From assembly GCA_027533395.1 (NCBI GenBank), contig JAPZUF010000016.1, positions 1 to 64,000 of the forward strand: 64,000 bases of DNA, given 5' to 3'. This DNA comes from Cyclobacteriaceae bacterium. GTDB taxonomy: Bacteria > Bacteroidota > Bacteroidia > Cytophagales > Cyclobacteriaceae. The first letter of the stretch is position 1; each line of letters opens with the position of its first letter. Of the stretch, positions 63,992 through 64,000 are shown in pieces. A program made the position numbers and the translations under genes. Under the pieces are notes generated by a model, which worked only from the letters and a program-made list of their open reading frames with translations, had not been told where the DNA came from and did not search any database.

Positions 63992-64000
63992 GGTATAAAA

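Overview
The window is a piece of a Bacteroidota chromosome, most likely Chitinophagales or Sphingobacteriales-like; the lineage is inferred from gene content, not from a marker tree. Pointers are the primary sigma factor lacking region 1.1, promoters of the TTTG-N19/20-TAnnTTTG type in front of both tRNA genes, a DUF5686 outer-membrane protein, DUF3667, a START-like/LptFG pair, bacillithiol synthesis (bshB1), the lack of Shine-Dalgarno-like leaders and a low G+C content.

Layout. (1) 1-4265 is an AT-rich accessory flank: the right end of an IS21-like insertion sequence, several short orphan genes, a Schlafen/AlbA-2 protein and a HicAB toxin-antitoxin pair, nearly all on the minus strand. (2) 4423-24374 is an integrated virus-like element. 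A small HTH gene on the minus strand faces away from seventeen tightly packed plus-strand genes, with a 10-bp-periodic repeat array between them. The block ends in a convergent tyrosine recombinase next to an intact tRNA-Thr gene. (3) 24522-63991 is core chromosome: DUF349 protein, AlgH, pdxH, thrS-infC-rpmI-rplT, an outer-membrane protein, a nucleoside transporter, etfBA, dnaB, mpl, bshB1-trxB, rpoD, rpsO, pnp, LptF/G, tRNA-Met, an AarF-like kinase, a broken histone-deacetylase-like gene, an ABCG-type transporter, a large sortilin-like repeat protein and a C-terminal processing protease.

The element is the most interesting part. It has recognisable virus functions: amidase, GH108 muramidase with peptidoglycan-binding domain, 3TM-holin-like protein, fibre/spike proteins, a beta-helix protein and a DarB-like methyltransferase/strawberry-notch helicase. 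No portal, large terminase, tape measure, tail tube or sheath is recognisable, and seven of the seventeen proteins carry predicted membrane helices. Two small consecutive beta-rich proteins, the first followed by an intrinsic terminator, are candidates for capsid proteins. I therefore propose, as an inference, a tailless and probably membrane-containing integrated phage lineage of Bacteroidota. No second copy of the tRNA-Thr end was found, so the left boundary is unresolved.

Other points of note: infC has no ATG/GTG/TTG start in the expected place and probably starts at ATT or ATA; the histone-deacetylase-like gene is interrupted by one in-frame TGA where the family has a conserved cysteine, with all other motifs intact.
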